NCBI GenBank assembly: GCA_017458975.1
Contig: JAFSZK010000053.1
Location: 1 to 64,000 of the forward strand
Origin: Eubacterium sp.
Lineage (GTDB): Bacteria > Bacillota > Clostridia > Oscillospirales > Acutalibacteraceae
Length of the DNA stretch: 64,000 nt
Direction: 5' to 3'
The notes below the pieces were generated by a model. It ran no database searches and was not told where the DNA came from. It was given only the letters and a program-made list of their open reading frames with translations. Shown piece after piece: positions 16,882 through 25,372 of this stretch (position 1 is its first letter; every line of letters starts with the position of its first letter). The position numbers and the translations under genes are program-made.

Positions 16882-17760
16882 TCATAAGTCCACAACATTC
16901 CAATTATTATCAAACCATTGCCTTTGTGTAAGCCAATAATCAGCTGCCCGAACGGCATGTTCTTTGAAATTAATGAAATCAATGTTTGTTGGGTATATTC
17001 TTCCGCCTGTGTATTGATCAGAAAAAACATACATTCCATGCCATCCGTTTGTAGGATGTTCCGTCGTTCCGCCATTTACCATGCTTATAAATTTTGGTAG
17101 TCTAAGAAAATCGCCATCAAGAACAATTATAGTACTCCAAAAATAAGATGCCATCGCTTGGAGCGAAGGTTCTCTATCTCTTGTTACACGATCTCGAATG
17201 CTAGTCTTGCTTTGAATACATCCGTAACAAAACTTTCTTCCGTCATCAAGCTGTATAACAGCATACAGATCAAAAATGCTCGCATTAATTTGTTCTTTCA
17301 GCCAACTTATATCTCGCGGTTCGTTTGAAAGTTCTTCCGCCTTTATTAAAAGGTTTAAGTCTCTTTGTAATATGATTTCAATTCCAGTTCCACTCAATGC
17401 TGAAGTAGCCAGTATTTTTATCATTTCTTCAAACGCATGTCCGCTGGATTTTTTCCAGCTTTGATCTGCACTAATAACCTTAGAAACAATATCCGCATTA
17501 TCAATACCGCTTTTGCGATGAATATGAACCTCGTAAACGGCTTTCCAAACTGTTGACGCCTTTTCTTCAGGAAAGACTCTCAGCGCATTAATTGTAGCTT
17601 GTTTGATTGCTTCTTTTTGAGCTTCTGTTTCTATCTTGCGGAGCTTTTCTTCACTAACAACACCATTACGAGATGTTGCAGCATTTTCATCATATAGCCG
17701 TTGCTTTTCTGAAATATAGACTCGATTATAGGTTTCTCTACAATTATCTTTAACAGGCAT
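16882..17760 (-). CDS. type II restriction endonuclease (PD-(D/E)XK, BsaWI-like)
   Basis: A 292-residue protein encoded directly after a C5 methyltransferase, overlapping its stop by 11 bases; together they form a type II restriction-modification unit. The helix GHAFEEMI (107-114) and the core Asp164 in IFDLYAVIQ, followed by Gln183-Ser-Lys185 in CIQSKTSIRDR, fit a PD-(D/E)XK active site of the kind seen in BsaWI/AgeI-like enzymes, where an SKTS-R-R block carries the catalytic lysine. That family cuts sites around CCGG, but the true recognition site cannot be read from the sequence. The ribosome site GGAGGG lies inside the methylase 3' end. Base composition is A+T-rich compared with the flanks. 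Confidence 0.75.
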   Translation of the reverse strand: MPVKDNCRETYNRVYISEKQRLYDENAATSRNGVVSEEKLRKIETEAQKEAIKQATINALRVFPEEKASTVWKAVYEVHIHRKSGIDNADIVSKVISADQSWKKSSGHAFEEMIKILATSALSGTGIEIILQRDLNLLIKAEELSNEPRDISWLKEQINASIFDLYAVIQLDDGRKFCYGCIQSKTSIRDRVTRDREPSLQAMASYFWSTIIVLDGDFLRLPKFISMVNGGTTEHPTNGWHGMYVFSDQYTGGRIYPTNIDFINFKEHAVRAADYWLTQRQWFDNNWNVVDL

Positions 17761-18925
17761 TATTTAACCCTCCGAGTATTTCTGCGATTTGTTTGCCCCA
17801 AGCATAAGCTAGAAGAGGGGGAACAGCGTCACCAATTTGCTCATACTTATCTTGAATATTATTATGTAAATGAGGTGTGAGATAGGGTCCACCACGAAAA
17901 TCATAAGAATCCGGAAAAGATTGGAGTCTCGCACACTCCCGCACAGTAAGTGCCCTATCGTAAATTGGATGCACAAACTCGTCAAGACAATGGCTTGTGA
18001 CAGTCGGTGATGGTTCACTCTCAATCAAACGGTAATTTCGCTTAATGAACATTTTTTTCGGTAGTATTCGGTCTTTTTGAAGTTGTTGCCGTTCTGCCCC
18101 CGTATACCTATCAAATAGATCTTTGAGGCTTTCGCCCGGTTTAAGTAGTGCAAATCTTTTTAGGGTATAGCTTCTGTGCTTCATTGGATGATGATATGTA
18201 ATACTATCTTTATGAGGAAGCTTCCAAAAAATGTCATTTTTCATTAGTAGAGAAAAAGCACTGTCGTCACCTGTATATTCTGTTTCGTCTTTATTCGAGT
18301 TTGGTATAACATTTGGAAGTCCTGCAAACGCTTCTGCAACAGAGATTTCAGATTTTGAATTTGGCTTTGGTGCAGAAAGCTTTGTGTTAGAATCTTTACA
18401 CGCCAATATAAAATACCGTTTTCTTCTCTGCGGTACACCAAAATCCGTAGCAGACAGTGATATTTCAATATAATTTGAATATCCGGCGTTGCATAGTTCA
18501 TTTTTAAGAACATCAATAACAAGCGTTTTATTGTTTTTTTCTGTTGTTTTTGTTGTTATTGCAGGCACATTTTCAAATAATATCATTTTAGCGTTGACAA
18601 TACTAGCTATACGAATTCCCTCTCGAAATAAGAATTGCCTATCATCATAAAACGAACGAGAAGTATTGCCTGCTGTTGAGAAAGTTTCACAGGGCATGCC
18701 TGATGTTACTAGATCAACACCGTCTTTTGGTATATATGGTAAAATTTGTTCAGCAGAAACCTTGCGAATATCTGATTGTATCACATGCACATCGGGATGA
18801 TTAGCAGAATAGGTATCAACGCAACTTTGTATGTATTCAATAGCAACTAATGTTGTAAATCCTGCCGCCTTTAATCCTGTACATATTCCACCAGGACCAG
18901 AAAAACAATCAATATGAGTTAACAT
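17750..18925 (-). CDS. DNA (cytosine-5-)-methyltransferase, modification partner of the nuclease
   Basis: A 391-residue C5 DNA methyltransferase. Motif I is DCFSGPGG (6-13), motif IV is GMPCETFS with catalytic Cys79, motif VI is ENV (118-120) and motif VIII is QRRKRYF (about 165). Motifs IX and X (RECARLQSFPDSY and IGDAVPPLLA) close the protein, and the target-recognition region lies between about 230 and 330. I chose the ATG at 18925 because AGGGG lies seven bases upstream and motif I sits correctly; a longer frame to 18982 adds 19 unconserved residues. It protects host sites from the downstream nuclease. Confidence 0.93.
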   Translation of the reverse strand: MLTHIDCFSGPGGICTGLKAAGFTTLVAIEYIQSCVDTYSANHPDVHVIQSDIRKVSAEQILPYIPKDGVDLVTSGMPCETFSTAGNTSRSFYDDRQFLFREGIRIASIVNAKMILFENVPAITTKTTEKNNKTLVIDVLKNELCNAGYSNYIEISLSATDFGVPQRRKRYFILACKDSNTKLSAPKPNSKSEISVAEAFAGLPNVIPNSNKDETEYTGDDSAFSLLMKNDIFWKLPHKDSITYHHPMKHRSYTLKRFALLKPGESLKDLFDRYTGAERQQLQKDRILPKKMFIKRNYRLIESEPSPTVTSHCLDEFVHPIYDRALTVRECARLQSFPDSYDFRGGPYLTPHLHNNIQDKYEQIGDAVPPLLAYAWGKQIAEILGGLNNAC

Positions 18926-19365
18926 GTTCTTTTCCCCTTTATATATTAAAGGTATTTTAACATATTTGAAATTATTTATCAATCATTTAATTGTTTAATA
19001 TAATAAGGGTCACATTTTGAACAAGGGGTCACATTGTATCAATTATAGTGCGGACAGGCAAAAAGAGGACTATCCCGTAGGATAGTCCTTGTTTTTTGCT
19101 CAACAACCACGCAAACGCCGTAATAAAGCCAAAACCCGCCTGCCAAAGCAGACGTATTTTTCCGTTTTAAGTGACTTCCCAGTGACTTTTTGTTTTAAGC
19201 TCCGTTTTATACCAGTGCTTTTTATCAAATACATAAGTCGCGAGAATAACTATTTTTAATTTGTCGACCACCAATTTTCAATAATTTATGTCTTTTTTGT
19301 CGATTTCTTGTACATTTTTGTAAATTGCATTGACTCAATTTGTTTTTGTTACTACTATAAAAGTG
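18926..19365. other. gene-free spacer between the two methyltransferases
   Basis: About 440 A+T-rich bases without a supported gene. It holds two direct copies of GGTCACATT (about 19009 and 19027), a terminator at 19066-19096 and a short tandem AGTGACTT pair near 19175. The terminator has no gene in front of it on either strand, which suggests that something was lost between the two units. Confidence 0.5.
19066..19096. terminator. orphan intrinsic terminator
   Basis: AGGACTATCC/GGATAGTCCT with a four-base loop and a T-run on the plus side; the minus side also has CTTTTT. Confidence 0.75.
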
Positions 19366-19394
19366 TTGAACTTGAAATAATTCTGTGCTAATAT
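19366..19394 (+). promoter_or_regulatory. promoter of the MTase/GHKL-TIR operon
   Basis: TTGAAC at 19366-19371, a 17-base spacer, then TAATAT at 19389-19394. It lies 37 bases before the TTG start codon of the methyltransferase. Confidence 0.6.
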
Positions 19395-19431
19395 TTATTT
19401 GTGGTATTATAATTATTAGGAGGAAAAAATT

Positions 19432-20481
19432 TTGCCAGTTCAAGTTGTTGATTTGTTCTGTGGTGTTGGTGGACTAACACATGGATTAATTAATTCGGGA
19501 TTAAATGTTACTGACGGGTTTGATATTGACGGGACCTGTAAATATTCATATGAGCACAATAACACAAGTGATTTTCATCAAGAAAACATTAGAGAAATGA
19601 CAGGCAATGAAATTATAGAATGCTATAATCCTGATGTAGTGCGTGTACTGGTCGGGTGTGCCCCATGTCAACCTTTTTCGCAAATGAGATTCAAGATGGG
19701 TAACGGTAATCAAGAAGATGAAAAATATAATCTTTTAACTGAATTTTCTCGTATGATTGAAGCAGTTCATCCCACTGTTGTATCCATGGAAAATGTTCCT
19801 CAAATTCGTGACACAAATATTTATAAGGAGTTTCTTGAAACCCTTGAAAACTTGGGTTATTCGATTTCGGCAAATGTTGTGTTTTGCCCAGATTACGGGA
19901 TTTCGCAAACAAGGAGAAGATTTGTGCTACTGGCTTCGCTTTTGGGAGATATTAAACTAATTGAACCCACACATAAAAACGAACATATTACAATAAGAGA
20001 TGTAATTGAGGATCTTACTGAGATTAGCGCTGGTGAATTTGACCCCAACGATCCCTTACATAGAGCCGCTAGATTATCCGAAAAAAACATTCAGCGTATT
20101 CAAGCGTCAATACCTGGCGGTACGTGGTTAGATTGGCCAGAAGAACTTAGATGTAATTGCCATAAAAAAGATAGCGGAAAAACGTATAGTTCGGTATATG
20201 GGCGTCTTTCTTGGGATCAAATTGGTCCAACAATAACAACACAATTTTATGCATATGGAACAGGTCGACACGGACATCCTGAACAAGATCGTGGATTATC
20301 ATTAAGAGAAGGCGCCTTGTTGCAAACATTTCCAGTTGATTATGATTTTATTGATCCTGAGGTTCCTTTTTGTTTTAGGGATATTGCAAGACATATCGGA
20401 AATGCTGTTCCGGTCAGATTAGGTGAAATAATTGGGCAATCAATTATTGAACATTTAAACAATAACAACATTGAGGTGTAA
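19432..20481 (+). CDS. second DNA (cytosine-5-)-methyltransferase
   Basis: A 349-residue C5 DNA methyltransferase, distinct in sequence from the one at 17750-18925. Motif I is DLFCGVGG (7-14), motif IV is GCAPCQPFS with catalytic Cys79, motif VI is ENV (120-122), motif VIII is QTRRRF (about 163) and motif X is IGNAVP (about 326). The start is TTG at 19432 with AGGAGG seven bases upstream; no better ATG exists. Its stop is one base before the ATG of the GHKL-TIR gene, whose ribosome site lies in this 3' end, so the two are translationally linked. No restriction nuclease gene accompanies it; the ATPase-TIR protein takes that place. Confidence 0.93.
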   Translation: MPVQVVDLFCGVGGLTHGLINSGLNVTDGFDIDGTCKYSYEHNNTSDFHQENIREMTGNEIIECYNPDVVRVLVGCAPCQPFSQMRFKMGNGNQEDEKYNLLTEFSRMIEAVHPTVVSMENVPQIRDTNIYKEFLETLENLGYSISANVVFCPDYGISQTRRRFVLLASLLGDIKLIEPTHKNEHITIRDVIEDLTEISAGEFDPNDPLHRAARLSEKNIQRIQASIPGGTWLDWPEELRCNCHKKDSGKTYSSVYGRLSWDQIGPTITTQFYAYGTGRHGHPEQDRGLSLREGALLQTFPVDYDFIDPEVPFCFRDIARHIGNAVPVRLGEIIGQSIIEHLNNNNIEV

Positions 20482-20482
20482 C

Positions 20483-22372
20483 ATGAGTGTAGATTACAAG
20501 TTAATGGTAAGCCCTCGTATGCTTGAATTATTAAGCAAAGATCTCTATACAAATATGTATTTTGTTTTGGCAGAATTAATTGCAAATGCGTACGATGCTG
20601 ATGCTGAAAATGTGTATGTTTTCATTGATGATAATGAAATTCGCGTGGAAGACGATGGAAACGGAATGTCTTCAGAGAACTTAATCCAAAATTATTTAAT
20701 TATAGGAAGCGAATCAAGAGACAGTGAATCAAACGCCAGAACATCTTCAAAGAAACGGTTGAAAATGGGAAGAAAGGGTGTTGGAAAGTTAGCTGCATTA
20801 TCAATTTCAAACGGATTTAAATTAATAACTGTACAAAACTCTGAACGCATCGGATTATTCATTCCTCATCGCATAGAACACGATGATGAAGTATTAAAAA
20901 TTCTTAACGATGATGAATATGAGTTGAAAAAAATATCAACAAATGGCACTGCAGTAATAATGGAAAATCCGAAAATAAATATTCCAAAACTGCAGAGTAC
21001 AGTCAATAGAAATCTTGCAAAGATTTTCCCTAATGATATTAAAGACTTTAATATTCACATTATCTTTAAAGGACAAGAGAGCATACTCGTCCCTGATGAA
21101 AAAGATGTAATACAAAGACTCGCAACATTTATATCTATTGGAAATGAAAAAGCATACTTGTTTGATTCATTACCAAAAGAAAGCAATTTACAAACCAACC
21201 ATATTGATGCTATTGAAACCACAATAAATATGCAAAACAATGATGGCAAGTATGTGGACATAACGGTTCGTATTTATGGTTGGATTGGAACATATAAAAC
21301 ATCAAGGGGAATGAAAAAAGAAATAAATGAGTTCTCCGACAACTATTTAGCAATTTTCGCACACAATAAAATGGGATTAAGAAATGTTCTGCAAATAGTT
21401 AGTAAAAACAGGGTTTATGAAAGCTATATTGTAGGAAATCTTTATATTGATGCTTTTGAGGCATCTAACTTCCCAGATATGGCTGGAACAAATAGACAAG
21501 GCTATAATGAAAATGATCCTAGATGGGAGTGCGCTATTTCTCATATTAGAGATCTTACTGATGAAATAGTAAAAATGCACGGTCAATTTGCTTCTCTTGA
21601 AAAGGTGGAAAAAGAAAAAGCTAAACAAAAGGAAAAAGAACAAAAAGAACTTGAATTAAAGAAAACATTAGAAGAAACCAAGAAGCAAATTACTAATAAC
21701 TTAACAAACAAATTAAGTGTTAATGACTCTAGTGAATCAATCAAAGATGCTGTAGAAGAAGAATTAAATGCAATGACTTCTGTTCTTGGTCTAAAAACAA
21801 CTGTAGACGCAAACAAGAAGAAGATTATGATAAGTCAGACGTTCAATGATAAATTCGTTTCAGATGTCATTTATAATATGTTATTATTCAATAATGTGCC
21901 TAAAGAAGATGTTATTTATTCTAATGGTTCCGACCCTGAAACAAACTTACCAGAAAAAGACATATATGGATATTTGCAAAAATTCTTCATTAATAGCGCA
22001 TCAAATCAAATGATCTATGTTCTTTTTGTTACAAGTAAAAATGTTGTAGATGTAGACCCAAAGCATCCATCTGTTAGTTGGGGAGAACTGATGGAAATAG
22101 GAGCGGCTTGGGTAACAAGAAAAGACCATTGGATATTTAACATCGACGATTTTAAACCAGAAAAGCCACTAAATGTTGAAGACAAGTGGGTTTCAATTTA
22201 TACTATTACTGATGAAAGTGGTAATAAGTCTATTTCATTATCAGAACCTATGGTGAATAGTTTTTGCAATAAAATAATTAGCACTTGCAGTGACTGTGGA
22301 TATACCCCGAAACCGTTTGAAGCAAATAAAAACAAATTAATCAAAGATTATATTACCCTTTATAATGGATAA
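20483..22372 (+). CDS. GHKL (MORC/MutL-like) ATPase with coiled coil and TIR-like domain
   Basis: A 629-residue protein built as ATPase, coiled coil, TIR-like effector. The GHKL ATP site shows Glu31 and Asn35 in AELIANAYDAD, DDGNGM (57-62), and the glycine loop GRKGVGK (96-102), as in the HATPase_c_3 group with MORC and MutL-like proteins. Residues about 372-402 are Lys/Glu-rich and predicted coiled coil. Residues about 445-580 read like a TIR or TIR-like Rossmann domain: KIMISQTFNDKF, then DVIYSNGSD, YVLFVTSKN and SWGELMEIGAAW, where Glu535 or Glu538 is a candidate NADase acid. GHKL ATPases beside C5 methylases are known from restriction-modification loci (MORC origin work of Iyer and colleagues). 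The TIR assignment is mine from pattern. A defence role through ATP-gated NAD depletion is inference. Confidence 0.75.
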   Translation: MSVDYKLMVSPRMLELLSKDLYTNMYFVLAELIANAYDADAENVYVFIDDNEIRVEDDGNGMSSENLIQNYLIIGSESRDSESNARTSSKKRLKMGRKGVGKLAALSISNGFKLITVQNSERIGLFIPHRIEHDDEVLKILNDDEYELKKISTNGTAVIMENPKINIPKLQSTVNRNLAKIFPNDIKDFNIHIIFKGQESILVPDEKDVIQRLATFISIGNEKAYLFDSLPKESNLQTNHIDAIETTINMQNNDGKYVDITVRIYGWIGTYKTSRGMKKEINEFSDNYLAIFAHNKMGLRNVLQIVSKNRVYESYIVGNLYIDAFEASNFPDMAGTNRQGYNENDPRWECAISHIRDLTDEIVKMHGQFASLEKVEKEKAKQKEKEQKELELKKTLEETKKQITNNLTNKLSVNDSSESIKDAVEEELNAMTSVLGLKTTVDANKKKIMISQTFNDKFVSDVIYNMLLFNNVPKEDVIYSNGSDPETNLPEKDIYGYLQKFFINSASNQMIYVLFVTSKNVVDVDPKHPSVSWGELMEIGAAWVTRKDHWIFNIDDFKPEKPLNVEDKWVSIYTITDESGNKSISLSEPMVNSFCNKIISTCSDCGYTPKPFEANKNKLIKDYITLYNG

Positions 22373-22581
22373 TTAATTTCTGATATAATTTTTCCAATTG
22401 AAATATCATATTTAAATCTATCACGGAGAATTCTTTGAAGACTGTCGACATCAATTGAGTTATCAGGTTTTAAGTAACTGACTATTACCGATGTGACATC
22501 AAACACCGTTTTAGTATCATCAAGTGGTATTTTAATGGCATAACTTGCGTTATTTATTTTCAAGTTAATATAGTAACTCAT
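22360..22581 (-). CDS. small hypothetical protein, convergent with GHKL-TIR gene
   Basis: A 73-residue protein without a family I recognise. It begins with alternating hydrophobic strands (INLKINNASYAIKIPL) and continues with a helical DSLQRILRDRFKYDISIG segment. GAGGAG eight bases before the ATG at 22581 supports translation. Its 3' end overlaps the end of the GHKL-TIR gene by 13 bases on the opposite strand. A regulator or antidote of the neighbour is possible but nothing in the sequence shows it. Confidence 0.55.
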   Translation of the reverse strand: MSYYINLKINNASYAIKIPLDDTKTVFDVTSVIVSYLKPDNSIDVDSLQRILRDRFKYDISIGKIISEINYPL

Positions 22582-22644
22582 ATTATCACTCCTCACAAGT
22601 ATGATACTATATTTAAAACAAAAAACATGTCGATTGTAGTATTA

Positions 22645-22676
22645 GAACAGCCCCGTAGCACAGGGCTGTTCATTTT
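22645..22676 (+). terminator. intrinsic terminator
   Basis: GAACAGCC/GGCTGTTC with an 11-base loop followed by CATTTTTA. It is the probable end of transcripts from the MTase/GHKL-TIR operon. Confidence 0.65.
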
Positions 22677-22679
22677 TAC

Positions 22680-22775
22680 GCCATACGGGACAGTTCTTCT
22701 TTTTCGTCGCGTAGTCGGTACAGAACGTATGCCTTAGCAGATACGGCTCAAGGTCGGGAGCCGGGCCGTGATATT
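22680..22775 (-). pseudogene. tyrosine integrase remnant
   Basis: On the minus strand 22705-22770 reads GPAPDLEPYLLRHTFCTDYAT. This matches the R-H-T box of Gram-positive phage- or ICE-type tyrosine recombinases (pattern PYxLRHTFCTDL). The frame is closed by a stop just upstream and drifts out of homology downstream; a second frame at 22680-22740 reads KAYVLYRLRDEKEELSRMA. Only a scrap of the C-terminal catalytic domain is left. It marks a lost mobile element at the island's right border. Confidence 0.55.
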
Positions 22776-22804
22776 CTCAAGCGGCGGCTCGCAGTCCCGG
22801 GTTT

Positions 22805-25162
22805 TTATTTTGTTTTAACGGTAATGGCTTTTGCATAGTCGGAATACATTTTTGTTTTCTTTCCGTCAACAATAACTGTCTTATAAGAACGTATTTTTAT
22901 ATAGTATTTTTTGTTTTTCTTAAGATTTTTAATGGTCTTTGTTTTATTTGTGCTGGCTAAATTATACGTTTTAACCTTTTTTATAAAGCCTTTGTTTTCG
23001 GATACAATGATTTGGTATCCGCTTACGGAGGAGTCTTTTTTCAACGTAAGCTTTATTTTTCCTTTGCTTGGCTTTGCAGACACGGGAACGGGAGCCTTGG
23101 GTTTAATATAGAAGTAAAGCGTTTTGTCGCCGCTGTAAAAATCATTAAATGATACTATGGCTTTATACTGACCGACGTTTTTTAGGTTTGTGACTGACTT
23201 GTTGTTTGCGCGGGAGTAAATTTTAACGGTATAATTTGAAACGCCGATAGCGTTATTCGAGGTGTCCTTTGCAATTACAGTAGGCGTTTTTATAGATTTA
23301 CCCGAATATACTAATGATGAGCAAGCAAGTCTTACCGAAGCAATTTTATTGATTACCTTTTTTGATTTTGTTTTTTTGCATCTTGAACATTTAACGGTTT
23401 TCTCGCCGTTGTTAATAAAGGTTGCGGGAGTTACCGTTGTAAAATAATTATGGCCGAGTGGTTCAATATAATCCGTGTTGTAAATATCGGAACATTCGTC
23501 ACAGACAAGGGTTGTATAGCCGGATGATGTGCATGTGGGATTGGTTTTGCTTTTAAAAGAATATGAGTGACCGCTTGTTTCAATAATATCGGTTTTTGTT
23601 TTCTTACAAATAAGACACTTATATTTTATATAACCGTTTTCGGTACAGGTCGCTTCGGCCTTTTCAACAACTGTCATATTATGACCCGTGGGCGGAGTGT
23701 AATTACCGTGAGTGGTTTCATCACATCTCGAGCATTTATAAATTGTATATCCTTGTTCTTCACAGCCCGAGGGGATTATGCCGTAGGGTTGCATATTATG
23801 ACCGAGTGCGTCGGTATAGTCGTCCTTATATTCGATTCCGCAAACGCCGCATTTATATTGAGTATAACCCTGTTCAAGGCATGTGGGTGCCACAACTGTT
23901 CCTTTATAGTCGTGGTTTCCGGACGTTATATTGTAATCCGTATCGCTTGTATGAAGTGCGGAAAAGGTGATTTTTAGATTGTTCAGTTTATTGTTTTTTA
24001 CATAAGCCTCAGCAGTTGAGCCGCTGAAACCGTACATAGTTATATTGTAATTAACAATACCGCCGCAAAAATCAAAGGGAAGAGAAAATTCACATTCCGG
24101 ATTAAGAATAGTAATTGTTGAAATTCCCGGTTGAACAAATTCGGCTATGCTTTTTGCGGTCTTTACGCTTTTAGGTAAAACAAGATTCGGGATAATCAAG
24201 TCCGTGAAGGTGCAGGGGCTTATGGTTTCCACTTCGTTAAAATCTATGTTGTTGAGATTTGACGCACGGAAAGAGTAAGGGGCAAGAGTTTTTACGCCGT
24301 TGGGAATTCTGTATGTTTTTTCCGACCTTCCTGAAGGGAAACAGTACATAGTTGTTTTATCTTTACTGTAAAGAACATTGTTTTCAACACAGAAGGTTTC
24401 GTTATCGGGAGAAACGCTGATTTCCTTAAGTGAATTACAGTTAAAGCCCGAAGTGAATTTAGCTCCCATATTTGCGCCGATGTGAAGTTTTTCATATGAA
24501 TCGGTAGTTAAGAGGAAGTTTCCGCCCTCGTCCGTAAGGCTGTCGGGAAGAATAAATTCTTTTATACCGCTGCCTACAAATGCGTTTTCACGGATTATTT
24601 TAAGGCCTTCGGGAAATACGATATGTTTAATTTTAGGATAAGTGTATAGTTGCTGAGGGTAGAAAATCTGATGGTAACGAAACGCGTAGCTGTCGATTTC
24701 AACTACGTCGTCCTTAATTACAAATGTTTCGGTCTGATAGTTTTCAGGGCAGAAGCATAGCTTTGTACCGCTTTTGTCATAGATGACTCCGTCAACGGAG
24801 CGGTAGTTTTTATTGTTTTCATCGACGCGATAGTATTCACATGCAATACATGCATAAAACGCGCCGACATTAATATGGCTTACCGAAGCGGGGAAATGTA
24901 TTTCTTTTATGCTTTGATTCATGTAAAAGCATTGATTGCCTATTTCAACAACCGGTTTTTCGTCAACCTTTCCCGGAACATTAACCGTTTCATCGGCGCC
25001 GAGATATTTTATTAATTTAATGCTGCTTTCGGTTGAATCAAAGTATTTATAGGTATAAAGCCCGTCGGCTGTAGTGAATTCGCCCGAAGCGGCGCTTACG
25101 CTGAAAGGCATAGTTGAAATAATAAGAATTAATGCTAAAATTACAGCTGTTATTTTCTTCAT
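22805..25162 (-). CDS. secreted BspA-like LRR protein with CxxC repeats and fn3-like tail
   Basis: A 785-residue secreted protein with a signal peptide ending near SVSAAS. Residues about 30-390 are BspA/LRR_5-type leucine-rich repeats (for example EIGNQCFYMNQSIKEIHFP, EIDSYAFRYH, IRENAFVGSGIKEFILP). Residues about 410-590 hold five short modules of the type PTC...GYT.YKC..C...YTD..GH, each with a Cys-x2-Cys knuckle. The tail has an Ig-like strand domain and a final fn3-like domain ending KKNKKYYIKIRSYKT. The same CxxC and tail modules recur in three more proteins of this window. No sortase motif or membrane anchor is visible. An adhesin role is inferred from BspA. Confidence 0.85.
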   Translation of the reverse strand: MKKITAVILALILIISTMPFSVSAASGEFTTADGLYTYKYFDSTESSIKLIKYLGADETVNVPGKVDEKPVVEIGNQCFYMNQSIKEIHFPASVSHINVGAFYACIACEYYRVDENNKNYRSVDGVIYDKSGTKLCFCPENYQTETFVIKDDVVEIDSYAFRYHQIFYPQQLYTYPKIKHIVFPEGLKIIRENAFVGSGIKEFILPDSLTDEGGNFLLTTDSYEKLHIGANMGAKFTSGFNCNSLKEISVSPDNETFCVENNVLYSKDKTTMYCFPSGRSEKTYRIPNGVKTLAPYSFRASNLNNIDFNEVETISPCTFTDLIIPNLVLPKSVKTAKSIAEFVQPGISTITILNPECEFSLPFDFCGGIVNYNITMYGFSGSTAEAYVKNNKLNNLKITFSALHTSDTDYNITSGNHDYKGTVVAPTCLEQGYTQYKCGVCGIEYKDDYTDALGHNMQPYGIIPSGCEEQGYTIYKCSRCDETTHGNYTPPTGHNMTVVEKAEATCTENGYIKYKCLICKKTKTDIIETSGHSYSFKSKTNPTCTSSGYTTLVCDECSDIYNTDYIEPLGHNYFTTVTPATFINNGEKTVKCSRCKKTKSKKVINKIASVRLACSSLVYSGKSIKTPTVIAKDTSNNAIGVSNYTVKIYSRANNKSVTNLKNVGQYKAIVSFNDFYSGDKTLYFYIKPKAPVPVSAKPSKGKIKLTLKKDSSVSGYQIIVSENKGFIKKVKTYNLASTNKTKTIKNLKKNKKYYIKIRSYKTVIVDGKKTKMYSDYAKAITVKTK

Positions 25163-25313
25163 AAAGACATGAAAACCCCTTTACTATTTGTTACAAAATT
25201 AAATATATCATATGTTTTTGTGTTTGTAAAATAAAAAACCCCATTTAATTATAATGTTTTTTTCACAAAAAGCTATTAGCCGGCAGCATAAAATATTTTT
25301 ATTTGAATAATTG

Positions 25314-25342
25314 TTTACAAAAAAGTAGTTATTTATTATAAT
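25314..25342 (+). promoter_or_regulatory. promoter of the zinc-ribbon/XRE/kinase operon
   Basis: TTTACA at 25314-25319, a 17-base spacer, then a consensus TATAAT at 25337-25342, 30 bases before the ATG. Confidence 0.7.
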
Positions 25343-25372
25343 TTAAATATCAAATGTATAAAAGGTTTAATT

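Noticed and set aside
17750..18982. Longer start of the first methyltransferase
   Set aside because: Motif I begins six residues after the internal ATG, which has a good ribosome site; the extension is unconserved.
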